A DNA stretch of 25,017 nucleotides from Caldifarciminota bacterium (GTDB lineage Bacteria > Hydrothermota > Hydrothermia > B15-G9 > WFZT01). Below the pieces are notes generated by a model. It saw nothing but the letters and a program-made list of their open reading frames with translations, had not been told where the DNA came from and made no database searches. The stretch spans positions 1-25,017 of the forward strand of contig JALSOD010000291.1 of assembly GCA_026986655.1 (NCBI GenBank), given 5' to 3'. Numbering within the stretch: the stretch's first letter is position 1; every line of letters begins with the position of its first letter. The position numbers were made by a program, and so were the translations under genes. Positions 1 through 7,524 of the stretch are shown in pieces.

Positions 1-1
1 T

Positions 2-319
2 GATTTACTCAGTGAGTATGGCATTTCTGCATACATCAAGAAGGGTTATCCCGGCGTGTGGGTGGGTGATGAAAAAATTGCATCAGTGGGAATCGCCGTG
101 CGCAAATGGATTACATTTCACGGTATCGCAATAAACGTCAACGTTGACCTCAGATATTTTGACATGATTGTCCCATGCGGGATTCAGGGGGTGAAGATGA
201 CATCTCTTGAAAAAATCATCGGCAGGAAGATTTCGATGGATGAAGTTAAGGAAATTTACAGGGGAAAATTAGAGAAAAATTTGAAGGTTCAATTCGTTGA
301 GGAAGCTCTGAGGCTATGA
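2..319 (+). CDS. lipB: Octanoyltransferase LipB, 3' part only
   Basis: LipB moves the octanoyl group from acyl carrier protein onto the target lysine of lipoyl domains and H protein, the first step of lipoate synthesis in the cytoplasm. The open frame runs from the window edge (base 2) to TGA at 317-319, giving about 105 residues of a family that is usually near 200, so the start lies outside. Two family signatures are visible: KIASVGIAVRKWITFHG, with the catalytic lysine of the KIASVG motif, and IVPCGIQGVKMTS, with the acyl-thioester cysteine in PCG. The fold's C-terminal half is therefore intact. A strong hairpin terminator follows at 428-456, so lipB ends its own transcript. The next genes encode a dehydrogenase complex whose E2 needs lipoate, a sensible functional neighbour. 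A GTG at 56 is internal, because similarity continues upstream of it. Confidence 0.93.
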   Translation, partial: DLLSEYGISAYIKKGYPGVWVGDEKIASVGIAVRKWITFHGIAINVNVDLRYFDMIVPCGIQGVKMTSLEKIIGRKISMDEVKEIYRGKLEKNLKVQFVEEALRL

Positions 320-427
320 GTGGATTTAAGATGGGAAAAATTGAGATAGTCCTGCGTGTAGAGGATGCCCGGACGAGCAGTATCCTGTTCCCCTTCGGCA
401 CACCTCCCCTTTTCGGGAATATTTTGC

Positions 428-456
428 ACTCCCCCTGTAGGGTTTACAGGGGGAGT
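428..456 (+). terminator. Strong hairpin terminator after lipB
   Basis: A perfect 12-bp stem (arms ACTCCCCCTGTA and TACAGGGGGAGT) with a 5-base loop is followed by GGTTTCTTT, a weak T-rich run. It lies 109 bases after the lipB stop and 37 bases before the E1 alpha start. It most likely terminates lipB. Because I see no clear promoter between it and the next gene, it could instead sit in the leader of the dehydrogenase operon. Bases 320-427 before it hold no gene I can support. Confidence 0.75.
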
Positions 457-493
457 GGTTTCTTTAAATATCAGGCAACAAAGGAGGTTAATT

Positions 494-1468
494 ATGTCGG
501 ATATTGATAAAAGTACGGCAATAAAACTCTATCGAACGATGGTTCGAATAAGGGTCTTTGAGACCGTTACCGAAAAACTGTTTTTAGAGGGTAAGTTGCC
601 CGGCTTTGTCCACCTTTACATAGGTGAGGAAGCCATAGCGGCAGGTGTGAGTGCCAGCCTGAGGAGAGATGACTACATTCTCTCCACCCATAGAGGTCAC
701 GGGCACACACTTGCCAAGGGTGGTGATATGAAAAAGATGATGGCTGAGAACTACGGGAAGGTGACAGGTTACTGCAAGGGGAAGGGCGGATCAATGCATA
801 TTGCTGACTTCTCCATTGGGATGCTTGGAGCTAATGGGGTTGTGGGTGGTCAGTTCCCGATCTCCGTTGGGGCCGGGCTCTCAATCAAGATGAGGAAGAC
901 GGACCAGGTTGTTGTCGCCTATTTTGGTGATGGAGCGGCCAACAGGGGAACTTTCCACGAGGCCCTGAACATGGCCTCTATATGGAAGTTACCCATAATC
1001 TTTGTGAATGAAGACAATCAGTATGCTTCCACTACCAGGAAGGTTAGAACGCTCTCTGTTGAGCACGTTGCACAGAGGGCATGTGCATACAACGTACCCG
1101 GCATCAGATGTGATGGAAACGACGTTATTGCCGTTTACAAGGCAGCAAAAGAGGCAATTGAGAGGGCGAGACGTGGCGAAGGCCCAACTTTGATGAGCTG
1201 CCAGACTTACAGACTGAAGGGGCATTTTATCGGTGATCCGGAAAAGTATCGTACCCACGAGGAAGTTGAGGAGTTCTGGAAAAAGGAGCCCATTGGACGT
1301 TTCGAGAAAATCGCCTTTGAAAATGGATGGCTCACAGAGGATGAAAAGAAGGCAATATGGGAGGAATATCAGAAAGAAGCTGAGGAAGCGGTTAAATTTG
1401 CAGAAGAGAGCCCATATCCGGATCCAGAAGAAGCTTTAAAAGATGTGTTTGTTAACCCACTTGAATAG
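494..1468 (+). CDS. acoA: 2-oxo acid (acetoin/pyruvate-type) dehydrogenase E1 alpha subunit
   Basis: This is the thiamine-diphosphate subunit of a branched E1 (alpha2beta2). It decarboxylates a 2-oxo acid or cleaves acetoin and passes the acyl or acetyl unit to lipoyl-E2. The frame is open from 365, but the ATG at 494 is chosen because AAGGAGG lies at 481-487, and similarity begins around LYRTMVRIRVFE; the result is 324 residues, normal for AcoA/PdhA. The ThDP-Mg signature is GDGAANRGTFHEA, with G145-D146-G147 and N150. It is preceded by the conserved GKGGSMHIAD segment. The wording of that motif (GTFHEALNMASIWKLPIIFV) is closer to acetoin dehydrogenase AcoA than to branched-chain E1, but substrate cannot be settled from sequence. 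It is the first gene of an operon with E1 beta (AGGAGG overlapping its stop codon) and E2. No E3 gene is present in the window. Confidence 0.9.
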   Translation: MSDIDKSTAIKLYRTMVRIRVFETVTEKLFLEGKLPGFVHLYIGEEAIAAGVSASLRRDDYILSTHRGHGHTLAKGGDMKKMMAENYGKVTGYCKGKGGSMHIADFSIGMLGANGVVGGQFPISVGAGLSIKMRKTDQVVVAYFGDGAANRGTFHEALNMASIWKLPIIFVNEDNQYASTTRKVRTLSVEHVAQRACAYNVPGIRCDGNDVIAVYKAAKEAIERARRGEGPTLMSCQTYRLKGHFIGDPEKYRTHEEVEEFWKKEPIGRFEKIAFENGWLTEDEKKAIWEEYQKEAEEAVKFAEESPYPDPEEALKDVFVNPLE

Positions 1469-1480
1469 GAGGCTTTGAAA

Positions 1481-2458
1481 ATGAGAGAGATCACAGTTGC
1501 TCAGGCAACAGCCGAGGCTTTAATGGAAGAGATGTCCAAGGATCCCACCATATTCATAATAGGTGAGGATCTGACTGCACACGGTGGAATTTTTGGCCAA
1601 TTCGTGGGAATTCCCGAGAAATTTCCTGACAGAATTCTTGATACACCAATTTCTGAGACAGCAATTGTTGGAGCAGGTGTTGGAGCGGCTCTGACCGGGA
1701 TGAGGCCGCTTGTTGACCTTCACTTTGCTGATTTTATCACCATAACTATGGATGAAATTGTGTCCCAGGCTGCTACCATGAGATACATGTTTGGTGGCCA
1801 GTCAAAAATGCCTCTTGTCATCTGGGCGCCTGATGGAGCAGGACTCTCGGCTGGACCTCATCACTCAAAATCTTTTGAGTCCTGGTTTATGCATGCACCC
1901 GGCATGAAGGTGGTTGTTCCTTCCACACCTTACGATGTTAAGGGTCTCTTGAAATCAGCTTTGAGGGACGACGATCTCGTTTTATTTTTCCAGCATAAGA
2001 AACTTTTTAAATTCAAAGGACCGGTACCCGAAGAGGAGTACATCATCCCTTTGAAAAAGGCTGATGTGAAGCGAGAGGGCTCGGATGTTACAGTTGTCAC
2101 CTATTCAATGATGGTTCACCATACCCTCTCTGCTGCAAAAAGGCTGGAAAAAGAGGGAATCAGTGTGGAAGTTATAGATTTGAGGACTATCTGGCCCTTC
2201 GATTTCGATGCAGTTGCCGAATCTGTGAAAAAAACCGGTCATGTTGTAATAGCTCACGAATCCTGGAAAGTTGGAGGTGTAGGTGCTGAGCTCGCCTCAC
2301 AGATTCAGGAGAAACTATTTGACTATCTTGACGCGCCTATCGTCAGAGTCGGTGCTGAACACGTACCCATCCCGTTCAGCCCACCCCTTGAGAAGCGAGT
2401 CATCCCGGATGATGAAGATGTCTACAGGGCTGTGAAAAAGGTTCTTGAGGAGGCTTGA
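1481..2458 (+). CDS. acoB: 2-oxo acid dehydrogenase E1 beta subunit
   Basis: This is the beta chain of the E1 heterotetramer; it completes the ThDP site and forms the interface with E2. The protein has 325 residues, the usual length. Family features in order are an N-terminal REITVAQATAEALMEEM segment, GEDLTAHGGIFGQF, the conserved PISETAIVGAGVGAALTGMRPLVDLHFADF region, and the C-terminal transketolase-like half with DLRTIWPFD and GHVVIAHESWKVGGVGAELASQI. The ATG at 1481 is preferred over the in-frame TTG at 1475, because AGGAGG (1467-1472) stands 8 bases before the ATG. The gene starts 12 bases after E1 alpha, and its own 3' end carries the ribosome binding site for E2, so the three subunits look translationally balanced. 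Confidence 0.92.
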   Translation: MREITVAQATAEALMEEMSKDPTIFIIGEDLTAHGGIFGQFVGIPEKFPDRILDTPISETAIVGAGVGAALTGMRPLVDLHFADFITITMDEIVSQAATMRYMFGGQSKMPLVIWAPDGAGLSAGPHHSKSFESWFMHAPGMKVVVPSTPYDVKGLLKSALRDDDLVLFFQHKKLFKFKGPVPEEEYIIPLKKADVKREGSDVTVVTYSMMVHHTLSAAKRLEKEGISVEVIDLRTIWPFDFDAVAESVKKTGHVVIAHESWKVGGVGAELASQIQEKLFDYLDAPIVRVGAEHVPIPFSPPLEKRVIPDDEDVYRAVKKVLEEA

Positions 2459-2460
2459 AA

Positions 2461-3672
2461 ATGGCGTGGAAATTGGTGATGCCCAAGCTCGGACTTACGA
2501 TGGAAACCGGTAAAGTCGGTTCCTGGCGAAAAAAAGAAGGAGATCCGGTTAAAAAGGGCGAGGTCGTAGCGGATATTCTGACTGAAAAGATTGAGTACGA
2601 GCTCGAATCCCCGGCAGATGGAATTCTTTTCAAAATTCTCGTCCCTGAAGGCGAGGAAGTCGCACCAGGTACTGTAATTGGCATTGTGGCAGCGTTAGGA
2701 GAAACTCTCTCAGAGGCTGATATTGAGAAGCTCTCTGAACCAGAGGAGGTTGAGGGTGAGGAGGATAAACCTGAAGTTGAGACTCCACAGGTGGCTCAGG
2801 AAAGTGTTGAGAAGAAGACGCCGGCGAGAATTTTTGCCTCACCTGCTGCCAAGAAACTTGCCAAAGAACTTGGGGTTGATCTCTCAATGGTGAAGGGAAC
2901 GGGACCCCGTGGAAGGATTACAAAAGAGGATGTCATTAAATTTGCAGATAGCCAGAAGAAAGAGGAAGTAACGGGGCCTCAGACTCCAAAGCCTACACCT
3001 TCGGAGAAATTTATTCCATTTGAGGGTATCAGGGCGACCATCAAAAAGAGACTCACCCAGGCGTGGCAGGCCCCACGTGTGGCTGAGACTGTTGAAGTGG
3101 ATGCCACGAACCTTGTTCGATTCAGGGAAAAGGTAAAAAACAGATGGCCTGATGTAAAAATATCTTATAACGATATTCTTATGAAAGCTATTGCTAATGT
3201 CTTGAGGGATTATTCTTACATGAACGGCATTGTGAGAGAGGACGGGATTGAACTTGTTGATACGATAAATCTCGGCATGGCTGTTGATACGGAGAAAGGG
3301 TTGGTTTCACCGGTCATCAAGAGGGCAGATGAAAAGTCACTTGTTGAGATCGCAAGAGAAGCAAGACGACTGGCCGAGAAGGCACGCTCAGGAAAGTTGG
3401 AATTTCAGGATCTCGAAGGTGGAACTTTTTCAGTATCCAATTTAGGTGCCTACGAGCTTGATTGGTTTACACCGGTTCTAAATCCACCTCAGATAGCGAT
3501 TATCGGTATCGGAGCCATAAAAGATCGTCCCGTTGTGATAAATGGTGGTCTACATGTGAGGCCAACGGTCAAACTTACACTTGTGTTTGACCACAGGGCT
3601 GTGGATGGTGCCCCTGCGGCTGCTTTCTTAAAGGGGCTAAAAGATTATCTTGAAAAATTACAGGAGTTATAA
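2461..3672 (+). CDS. acoC: Dihydrolipoyl acyltransferase (E2) of the 2-oxo acid dehydrogenase complex
   Basis: E2 is the core of the complex: its lipoyl arm takes the acyl group from E1 and the C-terminal domain transfers it to CoA. The protein has 403 residues. Domains in order: one lipoyl domain (about residues 1-77) with lipoyl lysine K43 in ILTEKIEYE; an acidic linker; a peripheral subunit-binding domain (about 124-164, ASPAAKKLAKELGVDLSMVKGTGPRGRI in pieces); a second linker; and the catalytic acetyltransferase domain from about 185, ending in the active-site motif DHRAVDG with H378 and D382. ATG 2461 is preferred to TTG 2455, since AGGAGG at 2448-2453 fits the ATG with 7 bases between. 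An E1/E3-binding domain is present although no E3 gene is nearby, so E3 must be shared from elsewhere in the genome. Confidence 0.93.
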   Translation: MAWKLVMPKLGLTMETGKVGSWRKKEGDPVKKGEVVADILTEKIEYELESPADGILFKILVPEGEEVAPGTVIGIVAALGETLSEADIEKLSEPEEVEGEEDKPEVETPQVAQESVEKKTPARIFASPAAKKLAKELGVDLSMVKGTGPRGRITKEDVIKFADSQKKEEVTGPQTPKPTPSEKFIPFEGIRATIKKRLTQAWQAPRVAETVEVDATNLVRFREKVKNRWPDVKISYNDILMKAIANVLRDYSYMNGIVREDGIELVDTINLGMAVDTEKGLVSPVIKRADEKSLVEIAREARRLAEKARSGKLEFQDLEGGTFSVSNLGAYELDWFTPVLNPPQIAIIGIGAIKDRPVVINGGLHVRPTVKLTLVFDHRAVDGAPAAAFLKGLKDYLEKLQEL

Positions 3673-4070
3673 TGGTTAGAGGGATTCACCATATTGCGTA
3701 TATAACAGAGGATCTTGATAGAATGGCCGGGTATTTTGAGAAGATACTCGGCTTCGAATTTGTGAAAAAGCTCTTCTACGAGCCGTGGAAACTCGATATA
3801 GTACTTTTCAAATCTGGTGATCAATACATCGAGGTAATAAAACCGCTGGAGCCCGGCTCCCCTCCGTACAATTTTTTAAAGAAAAAGGGAGAGGGGCTGT
3901 ACCATGTCGCATATCTTTCGGATGACATAGAGAAGGACATGGAGGAGTTTAAGAAAAAGGGGGTGAAATTCCTTGAAGATAAGCCGGCAAAGGGGGTAGC
4001 CTGGCTTATAGCCACAGCAATAAATGATGAGGGCGATATTGAGTTTCAAATCGCCCAGAACATAGATTAA
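3672..4070 (+). CDS. VOC-superfamily (glyoxalase/epimerase-like) protein
   Basis: A 132-residue protein of the vicinal oxygen chelate fold, built from two beta-alpha-beta-beta-beta repeats. Likely metal ligands are H7 (GIHHIAY), E54 (QYIEVIKP), H78 (LYHVAYL) and E124 (DIEFQI), the spacing seen in glyoxalase I and methylmalonyl-CoA epimerase. The start overlaps the E2 stop by one base (TAATG), which implies coupled translation and a role tied to the dehydrogenase or its substrate. The exact reaction cannot be read from sequence. Methylmalonyl-CoA epimerase, a lactoylglutathione-lyase-like enzyme or a detoxifier of a 2-oxo aldehyde are all open. The first two metal residues sit in the HHIAY motif typical of epimerase-like members. 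The fold assignment is firm; the function is inference. Confidence 0.8.
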   Translation: MVRGIHHIAYITEDLDRMAGYFEKILGFEFVKKLFYEPWKLDIVLFKSGDQYIEVIKPLEPGSPPYNFLKKKGEGLYHVAYLSDDIEKDMEEFKKKGVKFLEDKPAKGVAWLIATAINDEGDIEFQIAQNID

Positions 4071-4084
4071 AAGGAGGTTAAAAC

Positions 4085-5119
4085 ATGCGTAAAGTAATAG
4101 GTACAGTAATAGCACTTGCATTGATCGTTGGGTTTGTACCCAACGTGTTGCATGCAAAGTACAAGAAGGAGTACAAACTGAGTGTAGTTGTTGGTCCCAA
4201 GGGACCGTGGGGTGAAGCTGCTACCCGGTTTGTTGAACTCGTAAAAGAGAAGACACACGGTAGAGTTAACATTAAACCATATTTCAGTGGTCAGCTGTTT
4301 GCCGGCAAGCAGACCAATGAGTTTCTCCTCCTGAAGAGTGGTGTAGCAGATTTTGCCCTCGGCTCCACAATCAACTGGTCAACGACGGTGAAATCCCTCA
4401 ATCTATTTTCACTTCCATTCTTCTTTGCTGCAGGCGATAAGGGCTACGCCCAGGTTGATGCAGTGACACATGGCAAACCGGGGAAGATGATATTTCAGCA
4501 GCTGGATAAACTTGGTGTCGTGGGTCTTGGTTGGGGTGAGAATGGCTTCAGAGAGATTACCAATAGCAAACACCCCATCAAAACTCCTGCAGACCTTAAG
4601 GGATTGAAGATAAGAGTGGTTGGCTCACCAATATTTATCGATATCTATAAGGCTCTCGGTGCAAATCCGACATCCATGAACTGGGGTGAAGCAGTCACAG
4701 CATTCAGGCAGGGAGTCGTGGACGGACAGGAAAATCCGATCAATGTCGTTATTATTCCTTACAAAGTTTATGAATTTCATAAATACATCACAATCTGGCA
4801 CTATCTCATCGATCCTCTGATTATGGGTGTAAACAAAAAGGTATGGAATTCCTTCACTCCTGAGGATCAGAAGGCAATCAGGGAGGCTGCCCAAATCGCT
4901 CTCGCTGAAGAGGTGGCAAAAGCGAGATGCGGACTTGTCGGTGGAAATCTCATGGCAATCGAATATTTGAAATCCAAGGGCATGCAGGTAACAATTTTAA
5001 ACGATGCGGAGAGAGCGGCATTTAAGGCCAAAACGAAGAAAGTTTACAAAAAATGGGTTCCTGTAATAGGGAAGGATCTTGTGAAGGCGGCGGAAGAGGC
5101 TATAAGTAAGGTTCAGTAA
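4085..5119 (+). CDS. dctP: TRAP transporter substrate-binding protein DctP
   Basis: A 344-residue periplasmic binding protein that captures an organic acid and delivers it to the DctQM membrane pair. It has a signal peptide with positively charged start and hydrophobic core, and likely cleavage after VLHA (residue 24). DctP-family motifs follow: LFAGKQTNEFLLLKSGVADFALGS, the LGWGENGFREITNSKHPIKTPADLKGLKIRV region (in pieces) that holds the carboxylate-binding arginine (R in KIRV), and NWGEAVTAFRQGVVDGQENP. AAGGAGGT lies 6 bases before the ATG. It starts 14 bases after the VOC gene, so it probably belongs to the dehydrogenase transcript. A large hairpin follows it, which would raise dctP mRNA over dctQM. 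The ligand (C4-dicarboxylate, 2-oxo acid, other) is not determined. Confidence 0.94.
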   Translation: MRKVIGTVIALALIVGFVPNVLHAKYKKEYKLSVVVGPKGPWGEAATRFVELVKEKTHGRVNIKPYFSGQLFAGKQTNEFLLLKSGVADFALGSTINWSTTVKSLNLFSLPFFFAAGDKGYAQVDAVTHGKPGKMIFQQLDKLGVVGLGWGENGFREITNSKHPIKTPADLKGLKIRVVGSPIFIDIYKALGANPTSMNWGEAVTAFRQGVVDGQENPINVVIIPYKVYEFHKYITIWHYLIDPLIMGVNKKVWNSFTPEDQKAIREAAQIALAEEVAKARCGLVGGNLMAIEYLKSKGMQVTILNDAERAAFKAKTKKVYKKWVPVIGKDLVKAAEEAISKVQ

Positions 5120-5127
5120 AATAAAAA

Positions 5128-5160
5128 TGTCAGGCGGGCGCCGAAGGCGCCCACCTGACA
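5128..5160 (+). terminator. GC-rich hairpin between dctP and dctQ (attenuator or mRNA-stabilising stem)
   Basis: Two 15-base arms (TGTCAGGCGGGCGCC and GGCGCCCACCTGACA) pair with one C-A mismatch around a three-base GAA loop. There is no T tract on the plus strand after it (AAACAAATTTC follows), so full termination is unlikely. It starts 9 bases after the dctP stop. A stem here would protect the upstream dctP message from exonucleases or partly terminate it, giving the excess of binding protein that such transporters need. The role is inferred; the stem is directly visible. Confidence 0.7.
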
Positions 5161-5190
5161 AAACAAATTTCTTCTCTAAAGAGGCTTTAA

Positions 5191-5691
5191 ATGAATGATA
5201 AACAGGCAAAAAGAGGCTTTGGGTACTACCTGAAGTACTTCTTCACCCACTTTGAAGAAATAATGCTCTTCATCATCCTCTCTGTACTTGTGACCCTCGC
5301 ATTTGTTAACGTTATCACCAGGTACTTCATCAAGTATTCCCTCGCATTCACAGAGGAAATAGAGGTGAATTTCTTCGTATGGATGACAATGTTCGGTGCC
5401 GCCCTTGCCTTCAAAAAGAAGGCCCATCTCGGTGTCAGTTTCATAGTGAACCTCTTCCCCCCGGGTTGGAGAAAGTTTTTTCTTATCCTCTCGACCGTCC
5501 TGACTGTTGGAGTTTTCTCAGTGTTATTCTATTACAGTATCTGGCATGTTAAAAATGAGATTGAGCTTGATATCAGAACTATGGCTCTTAACATCCCTGA
5601 ATGGATTTACATCGTGGGTGTCCCATTTGGTTCAATAATCATCATTATCAGGGTTATAGAATCGGCCATAAAAACCTATAAGGAGATATAG
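5191..5691 (+). CDS. dctQ: TRAP transporter small membrane subunit DctQ
   Basis: A 166-residue integral membrane protein with four predicted membrane segments: about residues 25-50 (IMLFIILSVLVTLAFVNVI), 55-85, 95-115 (FFLILSTVLTVGVFSVLFYY) and 130-155. The family signature is visible in EEIEVNFFVWMTMFGAALAFKKKAHLGV (in pieces), the segment that faces the lipid and contacts DctM. Its length is typical for DctQ. The ATG at 5191 follows GAGG at 5181-5184, a weak site compared with the other genes in the operon. That, together with the hairpin just upstream, suggests lower expression than dctP. It is followed after 2 bases by dctM. Confidence 0.9.
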   Translation: MNDKQAKRGFGYYLKYFFTHFEEIMLFIILSVLVTLAFVNVITRYFIKYSLAFTEEIEVNFFVWMTMFGAALAFKKKAHLGVSFIVNLFPPGWRKFFLILSTVLTVGVFSVLFYYSIWHVKNEIELDIRTMALNIPEWIYIVGVPFGSIIIIIRVIESAIKTYKEI

Positions 5692-5693
5692 CG

Positions 5694-6974
5694 ATGCAAT
5701 TTTTACTCTTTGTCTTATTCCTGACATTGGTCGCCTTTGGGGTGCCTATAGCGATTTCATTGGCTGTTTCGGGGATTTCGTTTATTTACATATATCATCT
5801 TGGTATAGATATCCTTTCACCGAACTTCTATTCTGGAATTGCGAAGTTCCCATTACTTGCAATTCCATTCTTTGTTCTTGCAGGTGTGATTATGGATCGT
5901 GCTGGAATGGCCGAGAAAATGGTTCTATTTATGAAAAAACTGGCCGGTTTTGTAACTGGTGGGCTTGCTATTGTAACGGTACTTGTGGGAATGTTCTGGG
6001 CGGCGATTTCGGGGTCAGGTCCTGCTGACACGGCAGCCCTGAGTACAATTTTGATCCCTGGTATGAAAAAGGCTGGCTACAGGGCAGATTTTGCGGCTGC
6101 TCTTGTCGCCGCGTCAGGAAGTCTTGGAATAGTCATTCCACCGAGTATCGCACTGATTATATACGGAACCATAACCAACACATCGGTACCCGCCCTTTTT
6201 GCCGGAGGTATTATCCCTGGTATCATTGTTGGGTTTTCTTTAATGATGGCTGCCTATCTCATTTCCAAAAAGGAGGGGTATAGAAGGGAAGAATTTCCTA
6301 CGTTAAAGGAAGTCCTTGTAAGTTTTAAAGAGGCCTTCTGGGCTCTGCTTGCCCCGGTTATTATCCTTGGTGGCATATACGGTGGAATATTCACTCCCAC
6401 AGAAGCGGCGTCAGTTGCCGTGTTTTACGGTCTATTTGTGGGAATATTTATCTACAGGACCATTGATTTTAAAACTCTCTATCACCTCATGGTAGATGCG
6501 GCAGTTAACGCGTCTGTGATCATGATTATTGTAACATTTGCTGGAATTTTCTCCTGGACCGGTTCCACTCTGGGATTAATGGATAAAATTACGAATTTCA
6601 TTTTGTCTGTGGGTAAGGAACCAATCCTCGCAATTTTTATGATAAATATTCTTCTGCTTCTTGCCGGAATGTTCCTCGATGCAATTTCAATCTACTTCAT
6701 CTTCCTGCCCATTCTGCTGCCGGTTCTGGATAAATTTCATTGGAGTTATCTATGGTTTGGAGTGATAATGACGATAAACCTCGCTATCGGGCAGATAACA
6801 CCACCGGTGGGCGTAAACTTATTTGTAGCAGCAAATATTGCTAAGGTGAAATTTGAAGATATATCGAAGGCGGCAATTCCATTCATTGTAGCCGCGTTTT
6901 CTGCGCTTATTCTCCTGATGTACACACCGTTTCTGACTACGTATTTACCTAAGGTCTGGGGCTTAATTAAATAA
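5694..6974 (+). CDS. dctM: TRAP transporter large membrane subunit DctM
   Basis: This is the sodium-coupled transport subunit, 426 residues with about eleven to twelve hydrophobic segments. Family hallmarks are the IPFFVLAGVIMDRAGMAEKM segment, GSGPADTAALSTILIPGMKKAGY (in pieces), SGSLGIVIPPSIALIIYG, and near the end FGVIMTINLAIGQITPPVGVN. These prolines and glycines form the two hairpin re-entrant loops of the elevator domain. The ribosome binding site AGGAGAT lies inside the end of dctQ, and the genes are separated by two bases, so translation is probably coupled. It is the last gene of the run. Bases 6975-7146 hold no gene and no convincing terminator on either strand. Confidence 0.94.
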   Translation: MQFLLFVLFLTLVAFGVPIAISLAVSGISFIYIYHLGIDILSPNFYSGIAKFPLLAIPFFVLAGVIMDRAGMAEKMVLFMKKLAGFVTGGLAIVTVLVGMFWAAISGSGPADTAALSTILIPGMKKAGYRADFAAALVAASGSLGIVIPPSIALIIYGTITNTSVPALFAGGIIPGIIVGFSLMMAAYLISKKEGYRREEFPTLKEVLVSFKEAFWALLAPVIILGGIYGGIFTPTEAASVAVFYGLFVGIFIYRTIDFKTLYHLMVDAAVNASVIMIIVTFAGIFSWTGSTLGLMDKITNFILSVGKEPILAIFMINILLLLAGMFLDAISIYFIFLPILLPVLDKFHWSYLWFGVIMTINLAIGQITPPVGVNLFVAANIAKVKFEDISKAAIPFIVAAFSALILLMYTPFLTTYLPKVWGLIK

Positions 6975-7146
6975 CCGGACCGTTAGAGTCTCAACACCAA
7001 ATTTCTGTAAGAAGATGTTTATTAAATTTATTAAAGGTGAAAATATTCTTTATTAATAGTTGTTGATCTTCTAATGTTTAAAGACACATCCCCTCCTGTC
7101 AGGCTATATGGGGTTAACTGGCGTGTGAAAGTGTGTTTTATCTGTA

Positions 7147-7338
7147 TTACTCTTTCTTAGATTCCTCAGTAGTGGTTTTTTTCACGTCTTCGATTGTGTC
7201 TTCTACCTCGTTCGCAGCTTTTCTGAATTCTCTCATCGCCTGCCCCATACCTCTTGCAAGTTCAGGAAGTTTTTTGGCTCCGAACAGCAAGAGCACAACA
7301 AGAAATATGAGCAAAAGCTCCTGGAAACCTAAATTCAT
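7147..7338 (-). CDS. tatA: Twin-arginine translocase subunit TatA
   Basis: A 63-residue TatA/E protein that oligomerises in the inner membrane to let folded proteins with RR signal peptides cross. The start chosen is the ATG at 7338, which has GGAGGTG at 7344-7350 (minus strand). A longer reading back to 7386 would lack that site. Features: one short hydrophobic helix (residues 6-19, QELLLIFLVVLLLF), then the hinge FGAKKLPELARGMG with the invariant FG and the LPEL(A)R motif, then a charged amphipathic helix and an acidic/lysine tail. No tatC is adjacent; in many genomes tatA stands alone like this. It is transcribed alone, divergently from the TerC-family gene, from a near-consensus promoter. 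Confidence 0.93.
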   Translation of the reverse strand: MNLGFQELLLIFLVVLLLFGAKKLPELARGMGQAMREFRKAANEVEDTIEDVKKTTTEESKKE

Positions 7339-7357
7339 AATTTCACCTCCGAGAATA

Positions 7358-7386
7358 ATTATATATCTGTCAGTTGAAGTGGTCAA
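7358..7386 (-). promoter_or_regulatory. Promoter of tatA
   Basis: On the minus strand, TTGACC (7386-7381), a 17-bp spacer and TATAAT (7363-7358) form a near-consensus sigma-70 promoter. The predicted start point near 7351 gives a leader of about a dozen bases that contains the GGAGGTG ribosome binding site. Confidence 0.75.
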
Positions 7387-7487
7387 ACCCTATTTGGATG
7401 GTATTTCGTAGTAAAAATTTACCAGTTTAATGCTTTGGTCCTGAGTTTATGCCATTTTACAGGATTAATGTTGATAAGGGTAAATAG

Positions 7488-7516
7488 TTGTTAATTTGGC
7501 TTTTATTTATTATCTT
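7488..7516 (+). promoter_or_regulatory. Promoter of the TerC-family gene, predicted leaderless
   Basis: TTGTTA (7488-7493), a 17-bp spacer and TATCTT (7511-7516) are followed by 8 bases and then the ATG at 7525. Transcription would begin at or within a base or two of the ATG, and no Shine-Dalgarno sequence is present. The same geometry occurs before uvrB and the phosphoesterase gene. The -35 hexamer is only 4 of 6, so the call rests mainly on the shared spacing. Confidence 0.5.
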
Positions 7517-7524
7517 TTGAGCCT

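Noticed and set aside
320..427. Possible riboswitch or attenuator in the gap before E1 alpha
   Set aside because: No TPP-element core or alternative pairing with the 428-456 stem could be seen; the plain terminator explanation is enough.
316..507. 63-codon frame starting in ATGA with the lipB stop
   Set aside because: It runs through the perfect terminator stem at 428-456 and over the E1 alpha ribosome binding site, and shows no recognisable protein features.
7016..7146. Small gene or terminator between dctM and tatA
   Set aside because: A minus-strand AGGAGGGG before a three-codon frame is the only signal; no stem of useful length was found.
7387..7524. Possible yybP-ykoY manganese riboswitch before the TerC-family gene
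   Set aside because: No conserved stem pattern is visible, and the best promoter is only 8 bases from the ATG, leaving no room for a leader.
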